Assembly (NCBI GenBank): GCA_022836615.1
Contig: MU405331.1
Location: 61,625 to 125,624, forward strand
Length of the DNA stretch: 64,000 nucleotides
Direction of reading: 5' to 3'
Source: Annulohypoxylon bovei var. microspora
Taxonomy: Eukaryota > Ascomycota > Sordariomycetes > Xylariales > Hypoxylaceae
The position numbers and the translations under genes were made by a program. The notes under the pieces are model-generated. The model searched no databases. It saw nothing but the letters and a program-made list of their open reading frames with translations, and had not been told where the DNA came from. Every line of letters starts with the position of its first letter. Position 1 is the stretch's first letter. Positions 31,701 to 44,900 of the stretch are shown here, one piece after another.

Positions 31701-33206
31701 CAAGATGTCGCCGTTACCGCTCATGTTCTCGCCTACTTTCTCGCTCAGATCAAGGCCCATATTTTTACTCCTGAGGAGAATCTCAGTTGTACCGATAGAG
31801 CCGGCACCGAGGAACACGGCCTTCTTTGCGTGTACCCACATGAGGTCGCCATGCAGGTTTGCTCTGAAATGACCGCGATTCCGCCCATGCCAAGCGAAGT
31901 AGACGATATATCCTTCTTGCGGTTCTGGGGCCTTGGTGATATATCGCACCTCAGCCTCGCAAAACATATCGGCACCCCAGTTCCAGGCATCAGCCAGGTA
32001 CGTAACGAGCGTAGTGTTCTTAGACCCATCGTTTAACCCGGTGCAATCTTGGCCAGTGAGTGCCGATGGGTACATTTCTACGCCGCAGCTGTTTGGTCCA
32101 TTGCGGAATCGTGTCGTCTGCCTCACTCGGCGAAACTTCTCTCCCATGCTGAGATACTCTGCTTGCTTCTTTAGAAGCTCAAGCTTCGGCAGCTTCGGCC
32201 AATCGTCCGGGTATGGCTCTGGTTCCAGGACTTCTTCTGCTTTCTTGTAGTCTGGGTAGTTGAACAACATGTTAGCTTCTGTATCTCGTGACCGGGTTAC
32301 TCCTATTGTTTTGTGAAATCAGGGAGTTGACCCCCTCCCCCCCCACACCCCTGAGTACACTACCCCTCAGAGACATCTAAGAGACAATGGAAGCTTACAT
32401 TCATCCAAGCAATCGGGATTGTCCCGGATCTCCTTAGGCCACGCCTCTAGCCCAAGCGTTTCTTTGTCCGCCTCCAGGTACACATTGGCGTTCATCAAGC
32501 TAGTTCCACCGAGACCTAGGCCAAAGTAAGTTCGACGTTACGCATTACAACCCTCGCGTGGCGACTTACCATTACAGACCACCGCATTCTGACAGTTGCC
32601 GAAGATCATGTGGTACATGCCAGTAGGGTCTCCGCCGTTGACGAGTTTCTTAGGTAACCAGCTGGGCGCGAACTCGCCGGAGTAGTGCAGCTGCCCAATC
32701 GAATCGGCCGTGCCGTCGGGGTACTCTCCGGGCCAGCGCTCCTTGCCACGCTCCAGGAGGCAGACGGACTCGCCGGCGCGAGCCATGCGGGACGCCGCGA
32801 CGCCACCGCCATATCCGGAGCCGATCACGATGCAGTCGTAGTTTGTGCGCATGAGCTCCATGGGCTTCGATATGCGAGGAAACTTTGCCGTCTTAGGGTC
32901 GTCCCCCCAGGACCGTATCCGGGCGTACGTCCGAGATCGCGGGCCACCAGCTTCCTCTTCGTGATACCCATGCTTGTCGTCGGGACCGGCGTGATGCTGA
33001 TTCCAGTCGAAAGTTTGCGTCTCGAGGACACCCAGGTTAGAAGTATCGGCAGAGCTCACGCTGCTAGCGCGGGCGTGGCCGTTGGTAGGCCAGGTCGAGA
33101 CGCCATTGGCCTTTCTGCTGAATCCGTTAATGGTCGGCGCCTCACCATCTGCCGTCTCGATGTTCTCGGCGCCGGTCGTCGTTATGTCAGGAACCGCTGA
33201 CGGCAT
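28746..33206 (-). CDS. GMC (cholesterol oxidase-type) oxidoreductase fused to an alpha/beta-hydrolase, 1372 residues
   Basis: Six exons: 33206-32570, 32515-32399, 32275-31693, 31640-31303, 31249-31060 and 30999-28746; all joins keep frame. Residues 1-120 are a disordered extension. The FAD-binding Rossmann motif is at about 125-145 (CIVIGSGYGGGVAASRMARA), followed by FAD-site residues GLGGTSLMNANV. The GMC C-terminal signature reads GGACMARDGTGATGATNHMG, then TDAAVIPTALGANPF. From about residue 890 a second domain has the alpha/beta-hydrolase order: a PGASVDHQIY loop, the nucleophile elbow AHCMGS with cysteine (about C1106) in place of serine, the acid loop VGRDNAVLSPGS and PDYGHLDCWMG for histidine. 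The pairing suggests oxidation of a sterol-like alcohol followed by hydrolysis or acyl transfer, but substrate is unknown. No signal peptide. The acceptor of exon 3 is the second of two close AGs; the first would create a stop. Confidence 0.88.
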
Positions 33207-36200
33207 CGTGGCTGTAGGATCGAGTTGCCGGAAGCAATGAGATACTAAGACAGGCCTCGCTGCCGGCCGGAATTATAGGGATCTGCCGATACCCTTGAGA
33301 CAGGATCGAGTAAGGATTATAAGCAAGCAATGCTGAGTAAACACCCAGAAGAGTAAGTCTTGATGAGAAATGAGAGGTCGGGGGATAATTAGGATATAGG
33401 AGGATGTGTAGGATGTGCCAGGGTGAGACTCCTAGGGGTAATATAATCATCCCGCACATCGCAGGACGGTGACTTCATATATCTGAGGGCACCGGTTCCT
33501 TTGTATCTCGAGGCCGCTCTGATATCTCGGTGTTACTAGTACATACGCTAATAAAGAGAGATCGCGTTAGGGATATGTAACAGACAATGAAGAAAGGCGG
33601 ACGGTCGACGGTTTACGGCCAGGTCCTACGGCTACTGCAGAATAGCGGCCATAGTAACGGTATTCACACATCCTGCAGAGCTAATGAGGGTGGCAGAGAG
33701 AGACCAGGGCGGCGCAGACCCCTGCCGCTGAGGCAGGGCTGAAAATGAAGCAACGATCGTCAGCCCATAGGTATTGGTAGTTGTGAGCTTTAGCGAGTTG
33801 TTTGCCGAGTCTACCGTCCATAAACGTCATTGGGCGATAGACGCTAGTTCGGGTGAGATCCAATAATAAAATGGTAGTGAGCTGAACTGCAGAAACGGAG
33901 GAAGCTAACTAGAAACGTGATATTCTCCTACGTATGACAAACCAGACAGCCAGAGCGACAAGGATGAGGAAGAAAAAAAGGCTCCAAAAATGATTTCGAT
34001 GAGACTCGAGAGAGCTACTGTATGTAGGTACATACACATGTAGGACCCTTGTTGGATATGGAAAAGATCTGCTTCGTCAATTCGTCGAGGGTCCTGCATA
34101 CATACATCTTTGAGCCCATTATCGACTGAGCTGTGCCTCCTCGACATCCACAAACGAATACAGATCGTAGCCCCTTGTTGTTGGTTCTTTGTAAGGTCTT
34201 CGATTTGGCCGTAACGGAACAGATTCCGCTGTGGTTCAGACGGCCCTTCCCGCCTGGGCCCCGAAGTCTTCTCCAGACCCAGGGTCGCGGTATTCTCCCG
34301 CAGTCCCGTAGATGTTTTCTTCCTGTGCTCTTACATACCTGGTAGATGAGCCGTGGATCTCGAAGAAAATGTCAGGGTATGTTGCAAGGGATGGTTCCAA
34401 ACATGTGGCATGGCCCTCAATAGTGTACCAATAGAATCGGCCAAGCGAATTGTTACTTTTTTTCATCATTAGCATAGCGAAAGCGCAATTGCTGATTGGC
34501 TGACGAACGACTCAATTCGGAAGAGTCCATTCTTCTGATAGGCATCAATTGGCAATCTTGTAAGACGCCGTACAGTACTGTGCGTGGTTGGCAACGCCAA
34601 CACCTTATTTCTTACCTGCTCGGCCACGTAATAAGGTAATTCCCATGGTGATGCGGAATTTCCTATTTTCCTATGGTAACACAGAAAATATTATTTGTCA
34701 TGGCTATAACAACGACTGTAGTCTATTTGGCGCATTCTCTTTGACCGGCTAGAGTCAATGGCTTGGCTCGCTGAAGCATGTGACGCGACGTTTCTAGCTG
34801 CTACGATGTCATCGACGATATTTAATTTAGTTTAAGTCTTTGACGGACCGGAAAACCGTTTCGATGTTTCAGCCACGCAAGGTACACCCGGAGATGGGCT
34901 TCAATTTCGAAGGCATCCAATGAAGGTCCAGGACGGATAAGTTCTATCTTCGCGTCAGCTGTTGCGATGATGATATATACCTATACCAATCTTAACGACC
35001 TTAACAGCTTATAATAGCTTGTGACAACCTACCCACCATCAAAGAATCGAGCGCTACCATGCGCTATGGTGTACCTAGTGGTGGTGGTACATAGCAACCT
35101 ATCTTAAGACCCAGAGGATTTAGGGCTGATGTAGACGATACCCAATCGGGATTGATACCCACAGAACAATGGAATCCAAGCCAAAGACCTGAGCCACTCG
35201 GGTTAGTAACCACACCTGAGAGAAATCGAGATTGGGGTTGGGGGTGTTGGGGTTACCGACGAGCATCGTAAGCATGCATATCTACTATGTAAGATGTAAG
35301 TATGTACTGTAGTCTGTAGCATTCGCCGAACTAGTCCCAGCTATTATGGGAGTTGGAGAAAGACCGGTAGGCCTTGGTACTTGGGGCTGAAAGCGTCGAA
35401 CGACTAAAAAGCTGAAAGGAGATAAGTCTCATAGTAGCGATTGTCATCAATTGGCATTAGAAGCTCTCAAGTTCTTACCCGATATAGGTTCGATGCTGCT
35501 ATCATCGGTGAACAAGTCGCAGCGTTGTAACGGTAACATCAGGTTTATATTCTCTATGTCGTAGAGTCGTATGAGTCCTCTCACCCCGCATGAGGATAGT
35601 AGCGAAGTAGCGAATTGAACCTGGAGGCCGGGATACAAAGTTGCGGAGGAACGAAGTTGTGACTATAACGTTTGATAAGCCGTCCCCGTTTCCGATGCTA
35701 TTAAAAGATTCGGCCAATTCTCGACTCTGATTGGCTGCCGTTCGAACTTTTATCTTAGTAATTATTCCTATAGTAACAACAATTACCCCCTCACTCCTAT
35801 CTAGGATTCTAGGTAGTTACCTATTCATACATGAGATAAATGTCTACCCTCTGATAATTGGATATAGACTTGAAACGTATATCCCGCAAAGTCCGGATGC
35901 TATTTTTATATAATACCATTTTTGTATACCAGCTAGGTACCAAGATTAGGTAGCCTATCAAATGTACGTAGGTCCAAACATAATCAGGTCTTCGACTGCA
36001 GGTACAGAAGAGGCTTTGAAACAAATCCACCCCAAGAATAAGACGAACTGCCGTACCACCCACATGTCTTAACTTGCACATAACTACCAAGGTATGGTCA
36101 GCGGCGAGTTACCAACACCGCCTTTTTCTCTCCTTGTAGTGCCCTCCCGTTGTCTTTCCCTTTTCGTACTATGTTTCGTCTCATTTCATCTAAGAAACAG

Positions 36201-38508
36201 CGATTGAGAAGGTAGGCTTCGGTTCCGTCTTCCTATTCTCAACCAACCCGCAGAAGAGCACTCTCACATGTGCTCTGATCTTATGGTATTACAGCCACGC
36301 GCCGCCTGTCATCCGTGACATGCGGGTGCAAGATCCTGCTCTGCACGTACCCGCGATAGTACATTTTCCGTGCTTAAGTATATTACGACAGTACCTGGGC
36401 ATGTACAATTCCGTCAACATCAGTCCACGTACGTACGTGTCATCGCAGGAGCGTAGCCTTATTCCGCCATGGCAGCCTTGGGAGCCGGCTATGTTTCCGA
36501 CGGAGGAGGATTCGAGTATCATGTTAGCAGCACCCAAGTCTCGGAGAATTTTGCCATTCGTTGTAACCCCCACCGCCACCTGTGGTCTTGTCCCCCGGTC
36601 CGAGTACGCTATGCTTAGAGAGCATGGGGCGAGACTCGAGACGGGCGTAGAACAATGGAAGACGAGGAAAAATAAGAACTGTATCACAGAAGGCGCATTA
36701 GCACGTCCTAGAACGCCACGGCGGTAAAAGGCTCCTATCAAGCGCTATAGCACGCCCACCTATTAAACGTCACAGGAATCCTACACGGCCTAGGCCCCTC
36801 GTAAAGACGGAATTTTACCCCTATTCCTACCTAGGTAGGTAGGACTTTCTACATAGCAAGTCCGGTATATAGTCCCGGCAAGCAAGGGATACCCGACAAC
36901 GGCATCCGAAGGGGGGCTGAGACCTCAGACTTGGGGTGGACAGTAAGATTTCACACATGGCAGTCAGCCCCAAGAATTCCCCGGTTCTGTCGGCTTGCTC
37001 GCCCAGAGCTCTGGGTCCCTTGCATGCCTTGGTTGGTAGGTAAGGTAGCTTGCTTACCGTAGACACACCGTACATACGAACTGCTAACCATAACCACTAC
37101 CCACCCACCAGCCATCAGCCACCACCGATATCACGAACGCCGCAAGCCGTCCCAGATGAGACATGACGACACAAGCTTACGACATTCTTACTTTTCACAA
37201 ACGCCAAACCGTCCCGAATCCCGTATTGCCTAGCTAGCGACCACAAGCGTGCAGTGTGAGTAGGTGTAGTAGTAATAAATCTCGCAGGTCTCGGTGAGTC
37301 GAAGGAGTACGCTTTACACGATGATATCACAACCCGCTCGAAAATACGGGCTTACAACTGCTGAGAACCCTGATGTCGGATGTGTCCCAATATATTTACA
37401 TATAATCATCCCGTGTCGATTCGCCTACCACCTTGCCAGCACATCGACGTCACTATACTAATAACTAAACTACGACCTTGCCTCGCCCGGTTCGCCTTAC
37501 AACTATCTCCATCCCCTCCGGTTCGTTCGCTTGCCCGGAAATCCTCGATGCCGGTAATCTATCACAAACCCATAAACCCGATTTCACTCCCAAGGTAGAC
37601 TTGGCTCTCTGACGTTCACCAAGCCAATAACCTACACCGAACCTCTCCCAAATCAAACTATTCCCCATTCGCAAGGAGCAGCATATCATACCTAGGTAGC
37701 GTAGCATCGAGACCTCTAGGTACACTATACCCTATAACTTAGAAGTATACCCTCCCCCCTCCTGTCCGCGATCCACGGATCCATTGAATCTATACATAAA
37801 TAGTGCGACTTCATAATGCTACCGTATGCTACCGTCCCCCGGTTTTGTGTAAGTTTTACAGCGTAGCAGTGTAGTATCCGCGAAGCGCACCTCGTGACTA
37901 TAGCCGCCGACTACCTTTTTCGTTCTTTAACGACCCTGCCACGGTAAATTTAGACTACGGACTACACTGTACAGACTAGGATCTCTGTGTCGGTACATAG
38001 GTAAAAATACATCACTGAATGCTTAGGAAATGATTGATCGCCATCCTCAACTCCGTCTCAATTCGTCCGTAACAGAATGCCTTCTCAAAAGTTTCAATCA
38101 GTTACTAAAAATTGCCCGTTGAAAAAGATCAGTCAATTCATATAGGTAGGTACTATCCAATCCACCATCCAACCCACCATCCATCCATCCAAACCCCTCC
38201 CCTCAAGGCGGCATATTTACGCCCGGGGAGTGCTCTCGTAGGTATCGTATCGTAAGTAAACTGTAACATCATAACCAATAAGCCGTCACCCCATCCAGCC
38301 TCGTTTTTGGATACCTAGGCACCCAGGTAGCTCTTCGACGGCCCCGCGACGATCGACCATTTAGATCGCCCCCTACATGAAGAACATGTAGGTCGCGGCC
38401 ACCTCAGCTCCAAATTCTGCCTATGTGCTCCCTCGCCAATGCGGGCGCGATCCTTCGACACCTAGACAAGCGCGATTATATCGCCCGATCGTCCACCACG
38501 CCCCCAGC
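33207..38508. other. 5.3-kb gene-poor spacer
   Basis: I find no supportable gene. The largest overlapping frames, 36289-36741 (minus) and 36320-36727 (plus), oppose each other, and neither resembles a family. Short TACC/CCTAGGTA tracts occur near 36830 and a CCATCC run at about 38157-38195. Some of this is promoter for the GMC fusion gene (left) and 3' flank of glutamate dehydrogenase (right). Confidence 0.4.
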
Positions 38509-40136
38509 TCACCACCAGTCTCCCTGGTCGTGCATAGCCTCGACCACCTTGATGAACCCGGCGATGTTTCCTCCGGCGACCAGGCTAGGCAGCTCTCCGT
38601 CCTTAGCCTTGACGTACTTCTTCGCATTTACGATGCTCTGGTCGAAGATATCCTTCATGATATTCTTTAGCCTGTTGTCGACTTCTTCTCGGGTCCAGCT
38701 GAGCTGGATGCTGTTCTGCGCCATCTCTAGCCCGGACACGGCAACACCGCCGGCGTTCGACGCCTTGCCGGGCGCGTACCAGATGGAACCGGCCCCCTTC
38801 TCCTTCCTGGCCGCCTCGAACACGTCGATCGCTTGCTGGGTGCAGCCCATGTTGGAACCCTCAGCCACGAATTGCGTACCGGCGGCTACCAGTGCCTCTG
38901 CCTCCTCCTTGCTAACCTCGTTCTGCGTGGCGCAAGGCAGAGCGATGTCTACCTTGCCGACGTGCACCCAGGGACGCGCGCCCTCAATATACTTGAACTG
39001 CGACTTGGCGCTGAACTCGGTAATGGCCTTTCGGTCTAGCTTGATGGTGGCAATCTCGTTAATGTGCTCGGGGGTGAAGTGCGCGTCACCCTCGGCGATC
39101 AGGGCGCCCCTCGAATCGGACAAGGATACCACTGTGGCGCCCAGCTCGATGGCCTTCAGGGCGGCGTACTGCGCGACATTTCCAGATCCGGAGATGGCAA
39201 CTCGCTTGCCCGCGAAGCCGCCTTTGCCGACGTGGGCAATCATGTGTTCGACGTAGTAGACAAGACCGTAACCAGTAGCCTCTGTTTAGGGTCGTCAGTT
39301 AAAGGCATACTTCTAGGCGGACTGGAAACGGGATTAAACCTTACCTGGTCGGATCAAGCTGCCACCCCAAGTCAGACCCTTTCCGGTGAGAACGCCTTCC
39401 CACTTGTTTCGCTCCTTGCGGTAGGTGCCGAACAGGTAGCCGACCTCTCGGCCTCCGACACCGATGTCACCGGCGGGTACGTCGGTCTCGGCGCCGATGT
39501 GCTGGCATAGCCGTCGCATGAATGACTCGCAGAATCGTCGGATCTCGTTATCGCTCTTTCCCTTGGGGTCGAAATCGGCTCCTCCCTTACCACCACCCAT
39601 ACTCACTAGACGGATAATCGTTAGCGATGTTATATTTTCTTATATTTTCTTCGTCGTCAGATAAAACTTACATCCTGTCAGGGCATTCTTGAAGATTTGC
39701 TCGAAGCCGAGGAACTTCAGGCTATTGGCCAGATATATTAGCAAGGCTAATTCGGATCAAACGGCACGAATATCTTTCAGGCCAAGGAATATTTCTCACA
39801 TTGATAGGTTGACAGTAGGATGGAATCGCAAACCACCCTTATATGGGCCGAGCGCGGAGTTGAACTGGACACGGAATCCGCGGTTCACCTGAAGGTTGCC
39901 CTTGTCGTCTTCCCAGACAACTCGGAACTGGATGATGCGCTCGGGGATAGAGACGACATTCAGCGCGGTTCGGTATTCGGGATGCTCCTGGAACAGAGAG
40001 CTTTCCTCGAGAGTAGCCGCAAGCTCTGTCCGCGTTATTAGTCTATGTTTACTAGCAATATGATGTTTAGGTACCTAGCTATTTATTTACCTTTGTAGGC
40101 CTGCTCAAACTCGGGCTCAGAGGGAAGATGAGACAT
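38509..40136 (-). CDS. gdhA: NADP-specific glutamate dehydrogenase, 451 residues
   Basis: Five exons: 40136-40091, 40025-39800, 39721-39672, 39605-39345 and 39281-38509. The enzyme makes glutamate from 2-oxoglutarate, ammonium and NADPH, the main cytosolic ammonium-assimilation reaction in fungi. Signatures include PYKGGLRFHPTVN (substrate-binding lysine), SMGGGKGGADFDPKGKSD (catalytic lysine region), VPAGDIGVGGREVGY, and the coenzyme fold SGSGNVAQYAALKA. Also seen are VAEGSNMGCTQQA and the end AMHDQGDWW. Length equals that of fungal NADP-GDH (about 450). Exon 3 is only 50 bases. Introns break the conserved HPTVNLS-I-LKFLGFEQ and ALTG-L-SMGGG segments, and both are restored by splicing. A TATA box and a nested hairpin lie upstream and are listed separately. 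The symbol follows Aspergillus usage; Neurospora calls it am. Confidence 0.96.
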
Positions 40137-40418
40137 AATCGCGAATATAATAGGTAGGCCTGGGTGTTACGTGTTGATAGTGGTTGATAGTGGGTAGTGC
40201 TAATAGTAGGTATGGGTATCAACGGGGTTGGGTATCTCAAGCTGAAGTGAAGTTTGATGCGAAGAAGTAGAAACTCGAGGCAGGTGGTTGTTTTAAGTTC
40301 CGGATATCGGTCTTTGTCTAAAGGACAAATGATAGATAGCAGGCAAACTTTATTTTTTTTCAGGGAGTAACGAGGAAACTACGGACAGAGGTCTACCAAG
40401 GTCGAGGAAGGTGAGGTG

Positions 40419-40426
40419 TTATATAA
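40419..40426 (-). promoter_or_regulatory. TATA box of the glutamate dehydrogenase gene
   Basis: On the minus strand CCTTATATAAC lies about 285 bases upstream of the ATG at 40136. It is a clean TATATAA core with nothing comparable nearer the start. Confidence 0.45.
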
Positions 40427-40436
40427 GGAGTCTCTT

Positions 40437-40507
40437 GGTGTCCCTTCCCGTTCCGGCGTCCTCCGGGGTAGGGAGGACACCAGGCAGAGATACCAGGAAG
40501 GGACACC
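40437..40507. promoter_or_regulatory. Nested inverted repeat just upstream of the GDH TATA box
   Basis: GGTGTCCCTTCC (40437-40448) is repeated inverted as GGAAGGGACACC (40496-40507), a perfect 12-base match. Inside it GTCCTCC pairs with GGAGGAC. The structure ends about 10 bases upstream of the TATA box with respect to transcription, a typical place for dimeric factor sites. No known factor assigned. Confidence 0.4.
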
Positions 40508-41907
40508 GTCATCGGTCCTTCCATCGACTAGGTGGTGACTAGGAGATGAGTGGGAGTTGATCAGAGCTTCACCACATGTTTGTCGATGGTGCAAGGCGAT
40601 CGGTTCACGAAACATGGGATGAGGTAGGTGAAAGGTGTACGTTCAAAAATTTACTACAATTGTTCTCTAATGACACAAGGTAAGCCTGTATGCAGCCTCA
40701 CCTGTCTGGTAGAGCCGCGTGGGGGGGCCTAGCCCGCGGCGACAATTCCGGCTGATTTTCTTATTACCTTCTTAATAATTTTTCATCCTGCCCCTGTCGG
40801 GCTGAGGCAATTCTTGTCACGTCGTGGCAGATCGAAAATATGCCTCAATGGAGTTCACCGCAGATCCATCTCATATGATGTTGCCAGCTCTCGACTTCAG
40901 AGCGTTGTCGGCGATCCAGGACTTTCGCTAGTGCCTAAAGCTTCAACTTAGATTATCTAGCATTAGATCAATCTTGGATGACAGGGGTGGATCTGTAGCA
41001 CTTCCATATCTGCGCAACATCTTCATGAGCTACCGTGTTAGCTACGCGTTAGGTACATGAGCGTGACAGACTACTCGTTTCGACACGGAAATCTAAGCTA
41101 GTGGTAAAACACCGCGCTATAAGGCTCTTGATGTCAATATGAACATGTGAGCGAGCAGCAAAGCGGTGACGGACATGTTCGTTACCACAGGGCCATGCGC
41201 GTGCTTGTGTGGGGGAACAGGGAGCTGAATCGTGAATCTGGAACAGGATCAGCTAACCGCAGCGAACGGCGGAGCCGCCTTACACTAGGGTAGGGATGGC
41301 GACCCGGAGAAGACGAGCTTATGTTCGCCACAGGTGAGCGGCATCTTATCACAGCTCGATAATTCGTCGGTCGAATTTGCGACGACAACAATATTCACGT
41401 CAATTGAATGTCTTTTGCAGGCATTCCACGCGAACAAGCTTCGAAATATCGAAGTCCCAAGCCGCCGTTCGCGGAATGACCCTGCCAAGCTTAGCTCCGA
41501 CAGTGCGGACCCTGCAGCATATGCATGTCATGGGATTGTTCGCCCAGTAATAGTCCCCCGATGCATATACGTTGCGTAATGGAGAGTTATTTTTTTCCGG
41601 CCATTTTCTAGGGTTTATTTGACCGGGATGATCCGGAACCGGAGCAACCCGGACTCTACTCTACTTGGGGGCATCACGTCGCGACAAGATGCAAGCTGGC
41701 TGGCTTGGGGGGATGAAAATTTGCCTGGGTTTTTTGAAAAAGTTGATATTGTGGTATCCTCATCTCCGATCATGCTCGGTTCCCTATAGCACTATTATGA
41801 CATTGTCCGTATTCCCTCCCAATAACTGACCTGGACTCCTTGCATTTGCATTTGTACATCTCTCATAACGCCTATGGAACCACGGAAGCTTTCGTTCTAG
41901 GTAGTCA
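40508..41907. other. Intergenic spacer, no gene seen
   Basis: Distal promoter of gdhA and 3' flank of POL3. Open frames here are 81 residues or less and unremarkable. Confidence 0.45.
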
Positions 41908-44900
41908 TCACCATATAGCGGACTGATCGAGATCGAACCGCTTTAATTCCTTGCTGCCGTCCTCGACGTCCTTCTTAGCCTTCATGCGCATGTAGAAGAT
42001 GGGGCAGTCCTTGCTGCTGCAGATGACCTCGCAATGCATGCTGCCTTGGCATCTTTGGCATTGCGTCCACAGCCGTCCGAACCGGACCTCGAGATCCGAT
42101 ACTTTGTCTAACGTCTTTTTGTAAAGCTCGCCCACGCGCGGCGCGCAGTCCGAGCAGACGGCGCCGTTGCTCTCCTCCTTGCTCACGAGCGGCTTCTTGC
42201 AACCCATACACGTCATCGTCTTCTTCGTAAACTTCATCAGACCGCCTACCGTCGGCGCCGCGACCGAGATAGCACGCGTGTGGTCTCCGTGGAGTAGCGA
42301 TTTCGACTTAGTCTCTCCTAGGATAGGGTCGAAGATACGTCCCAGCGGCTTAGCTAACTGGTTGTCTAAGTAATATCTTGTGTCGATAGGAACGTTGTTT
42401 TCGAGAACGAAGATGGGGTCCTCGGAACGCTCGAAATTCTTCGATCCGCTCGCACCTTTAATCATCACGTACGCTACTCGATCTCCCAGTCCGGGCGCAG
42501 AACCGGCATCTCGTTTCTTCATCCGCTCCGCGAGCGCAACATGAGCTTGTTTGGCGTCGTAATCCTCGCTTTCTTTGGTAAGTGCCTTCGTGATCACGAG
42601 CTTCGACATATCTATCTTGTTCTGAAGTAGATCCGCAATCGTATCTTTGACATAGCTGTATGACTGGTTAATATAATTCGGTTCGAGAAGAATGAAAAGA
42701 AGAAAAAAAGTGGAAGGACATACTCTTGGGCTCCTTGGACATCCTGATTGATCAGGATCATCCTGAGAACCTTCTCGATAACTGTCTGCACTAACAGGCA
42801 GTTATCTCGCCTGACTGTCTCGATACCCTTGGTGTCCATCTTGTCATATTTATCAGGCCTTGTCCAAAACAGGCCGGCGTATCGCTTTTTGTTGATCAGC
42901 AAGTACGGGAAATAGACCTTCTCGAACTCTAGCTTGATAGGTTTGGTAAATTTTGACGAGACGAAGCTGGCCGCCTCTTCGCCAAGCTTCATCGCCTCGC
43001 TTAGGTCCTTCGTTCCGAATTTAACCATGACGGAATCGGTGTCGCCGTAGATGACCTGGGCATTGTGGGAGTAGCCGTTGGCGATGTTGTACTTCTTCTC
43101 TACTTCGTCTTTCGTCTTCTCGATCATCTGTCGGCCAAAACTTGTGGTGCTACTGGCAATCTCTAGACAGGGAAGCTTGCCGGTCGTCGCACCTGTCAGA
43201 CCGTACACACTGTTGGCACTGATTTTTAAGGCGAGCTGGCGACCGTTCAAGACAGCCTTCTTGAAAGGGTCAGTCTCAATCGCGAGTTCTCGCTTAGCCT
43301 GCTTTCTTGCCGAGAGCAGTTCTTCGAGAATCTGGGCAAGAAGACCTTTTCGTTGCTTGACCGTGACGAACATGTCGCCGTTCGGCGTAACGATATAATC
43401 CTCGTCCTTCGTGAGGTTGAATCTCTCCACCGCCTTCTTGTTCACGAGAGTCGTGTAGCAGAGATTATGCGCTTGCATGATACTGGGATACAGCGACGCG
43501 AAATCAAGGGTGGCGATGGGCACGTCGTAGAAACCACGGGTAGGTTCGATGACTGTGGCACCTTCGTACTGGTCGTCTGAGCTCTCGGACTTCATGTTCG
43601 GAACCACAAGTTTTTGTTCTAGGGCCTTTCGGAATAGCTGGCTCATGAACTTGACCTGCTGACCGCGAGAGAGGAGGAAGTTGAACGGAACACCCGTGAC
43701 CCTCGCCATCTCTGTGTAGTTTTCGAGGCAAGAGAGCTTGTCCATCAATCTCTGAGGCAGGTAGGCATCTTTCAAGCAGTACAGGGCCAGACGACGTCTG
43801 GACTCTGGCGTACCGTTGAACAGCTCGGTGATCATGGTGTAATGGACGTCTTCCTTCTGCTCCCCCAGAAAGTGAGAACATACCGAGTTCAGCGTATAAC
43901 TTCGAAGGTGGTGGTCACGCTGGATCAATTGCAGCAGATCGAGCTGTAGTCGTCCGTTGGTATTGGTAGCCTTCGTATCTCGGTTACCCATCTGTTTGCT
44001 GGAGAGGTTCGTCTCTTTAGAGACTGATCTGACGTCGTGCAGACGAGTCCAGTACTCGAAGTCCTTGACCTTCAGGCATTTCGCGCGGTCGAGCAGATAG
44101 GGGAAATCGAAGTTGGCGATATTGTAACCGGTAATCAGATCGGGATCCACCCTGTCGAGGAATCGCTTCCAGGCCATGAGCATATCTGTCTCTTTCTCGA
44201 AATCTAAGATCTGCGTTGCTACGATAGGACTTGTCCTGTCGAGGCAGAACACATTTCGGACGAAGGGCTTGCTCTCTCCGTAGCGTGTGACGACGTTGGC
44301 GATTTGGATGACCGGATCTTTATCTGCCTGAGGGAAGATGCCCTTTCGCCCGGCACATTCGATATCGAATGACAGGATTCGCAACGGAGCCATCTTGGAC
44401 CATTCGCCTTTCGGTTCGTGGGAGATCAGGTCTCGGTAGTTAATCTCGGCTTCGATCTGACAGCTCGATTGTCGAAGCGGCTCCGGGGCGAGACGATACT
44501 TATTGGCGGGCGCTTCTACCCATGACATACCAGGAATCTATAACAGTTAGCCTTTATTATTGGGGTATTAGTCTCGGAGGCGTACCTTGCAGTCGACCAT
44601 AAATCGTAGCACGTATTGCAAGTTATCGAACGTCATTATACCCCCCTCAACCCCCTTCCACATTCCTTTCCAGTTTGCCTCGTTTCTCTCGAAGGCCGAG
44701 CGGACTCTCGGGATAAACTTCGGATCCGTGACCGTGACCTTGATATAGGGGCTTTTCGTGTTGCCTTGAAAGCCGTAGATATTCTCTCGAAGGGTCAATT
44801 CGCAAGAGTGGATGACGTTCTGGTTCTGGCCCACCTGGTTCTGAAGATAGGCTTTGAAGGGCTCGCAATCTTTAGGGGTGAAGGAGACCGGGGCGGCGAC

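Noticed and set aside
36289..36741. Overlapping frames of 150 (minus) and 135 (plus) residues
   Set aside because: They oppose each other, have no recognisable domain, no introns joining them to neighbours and no promoter signs; kept as unresolved spacer.
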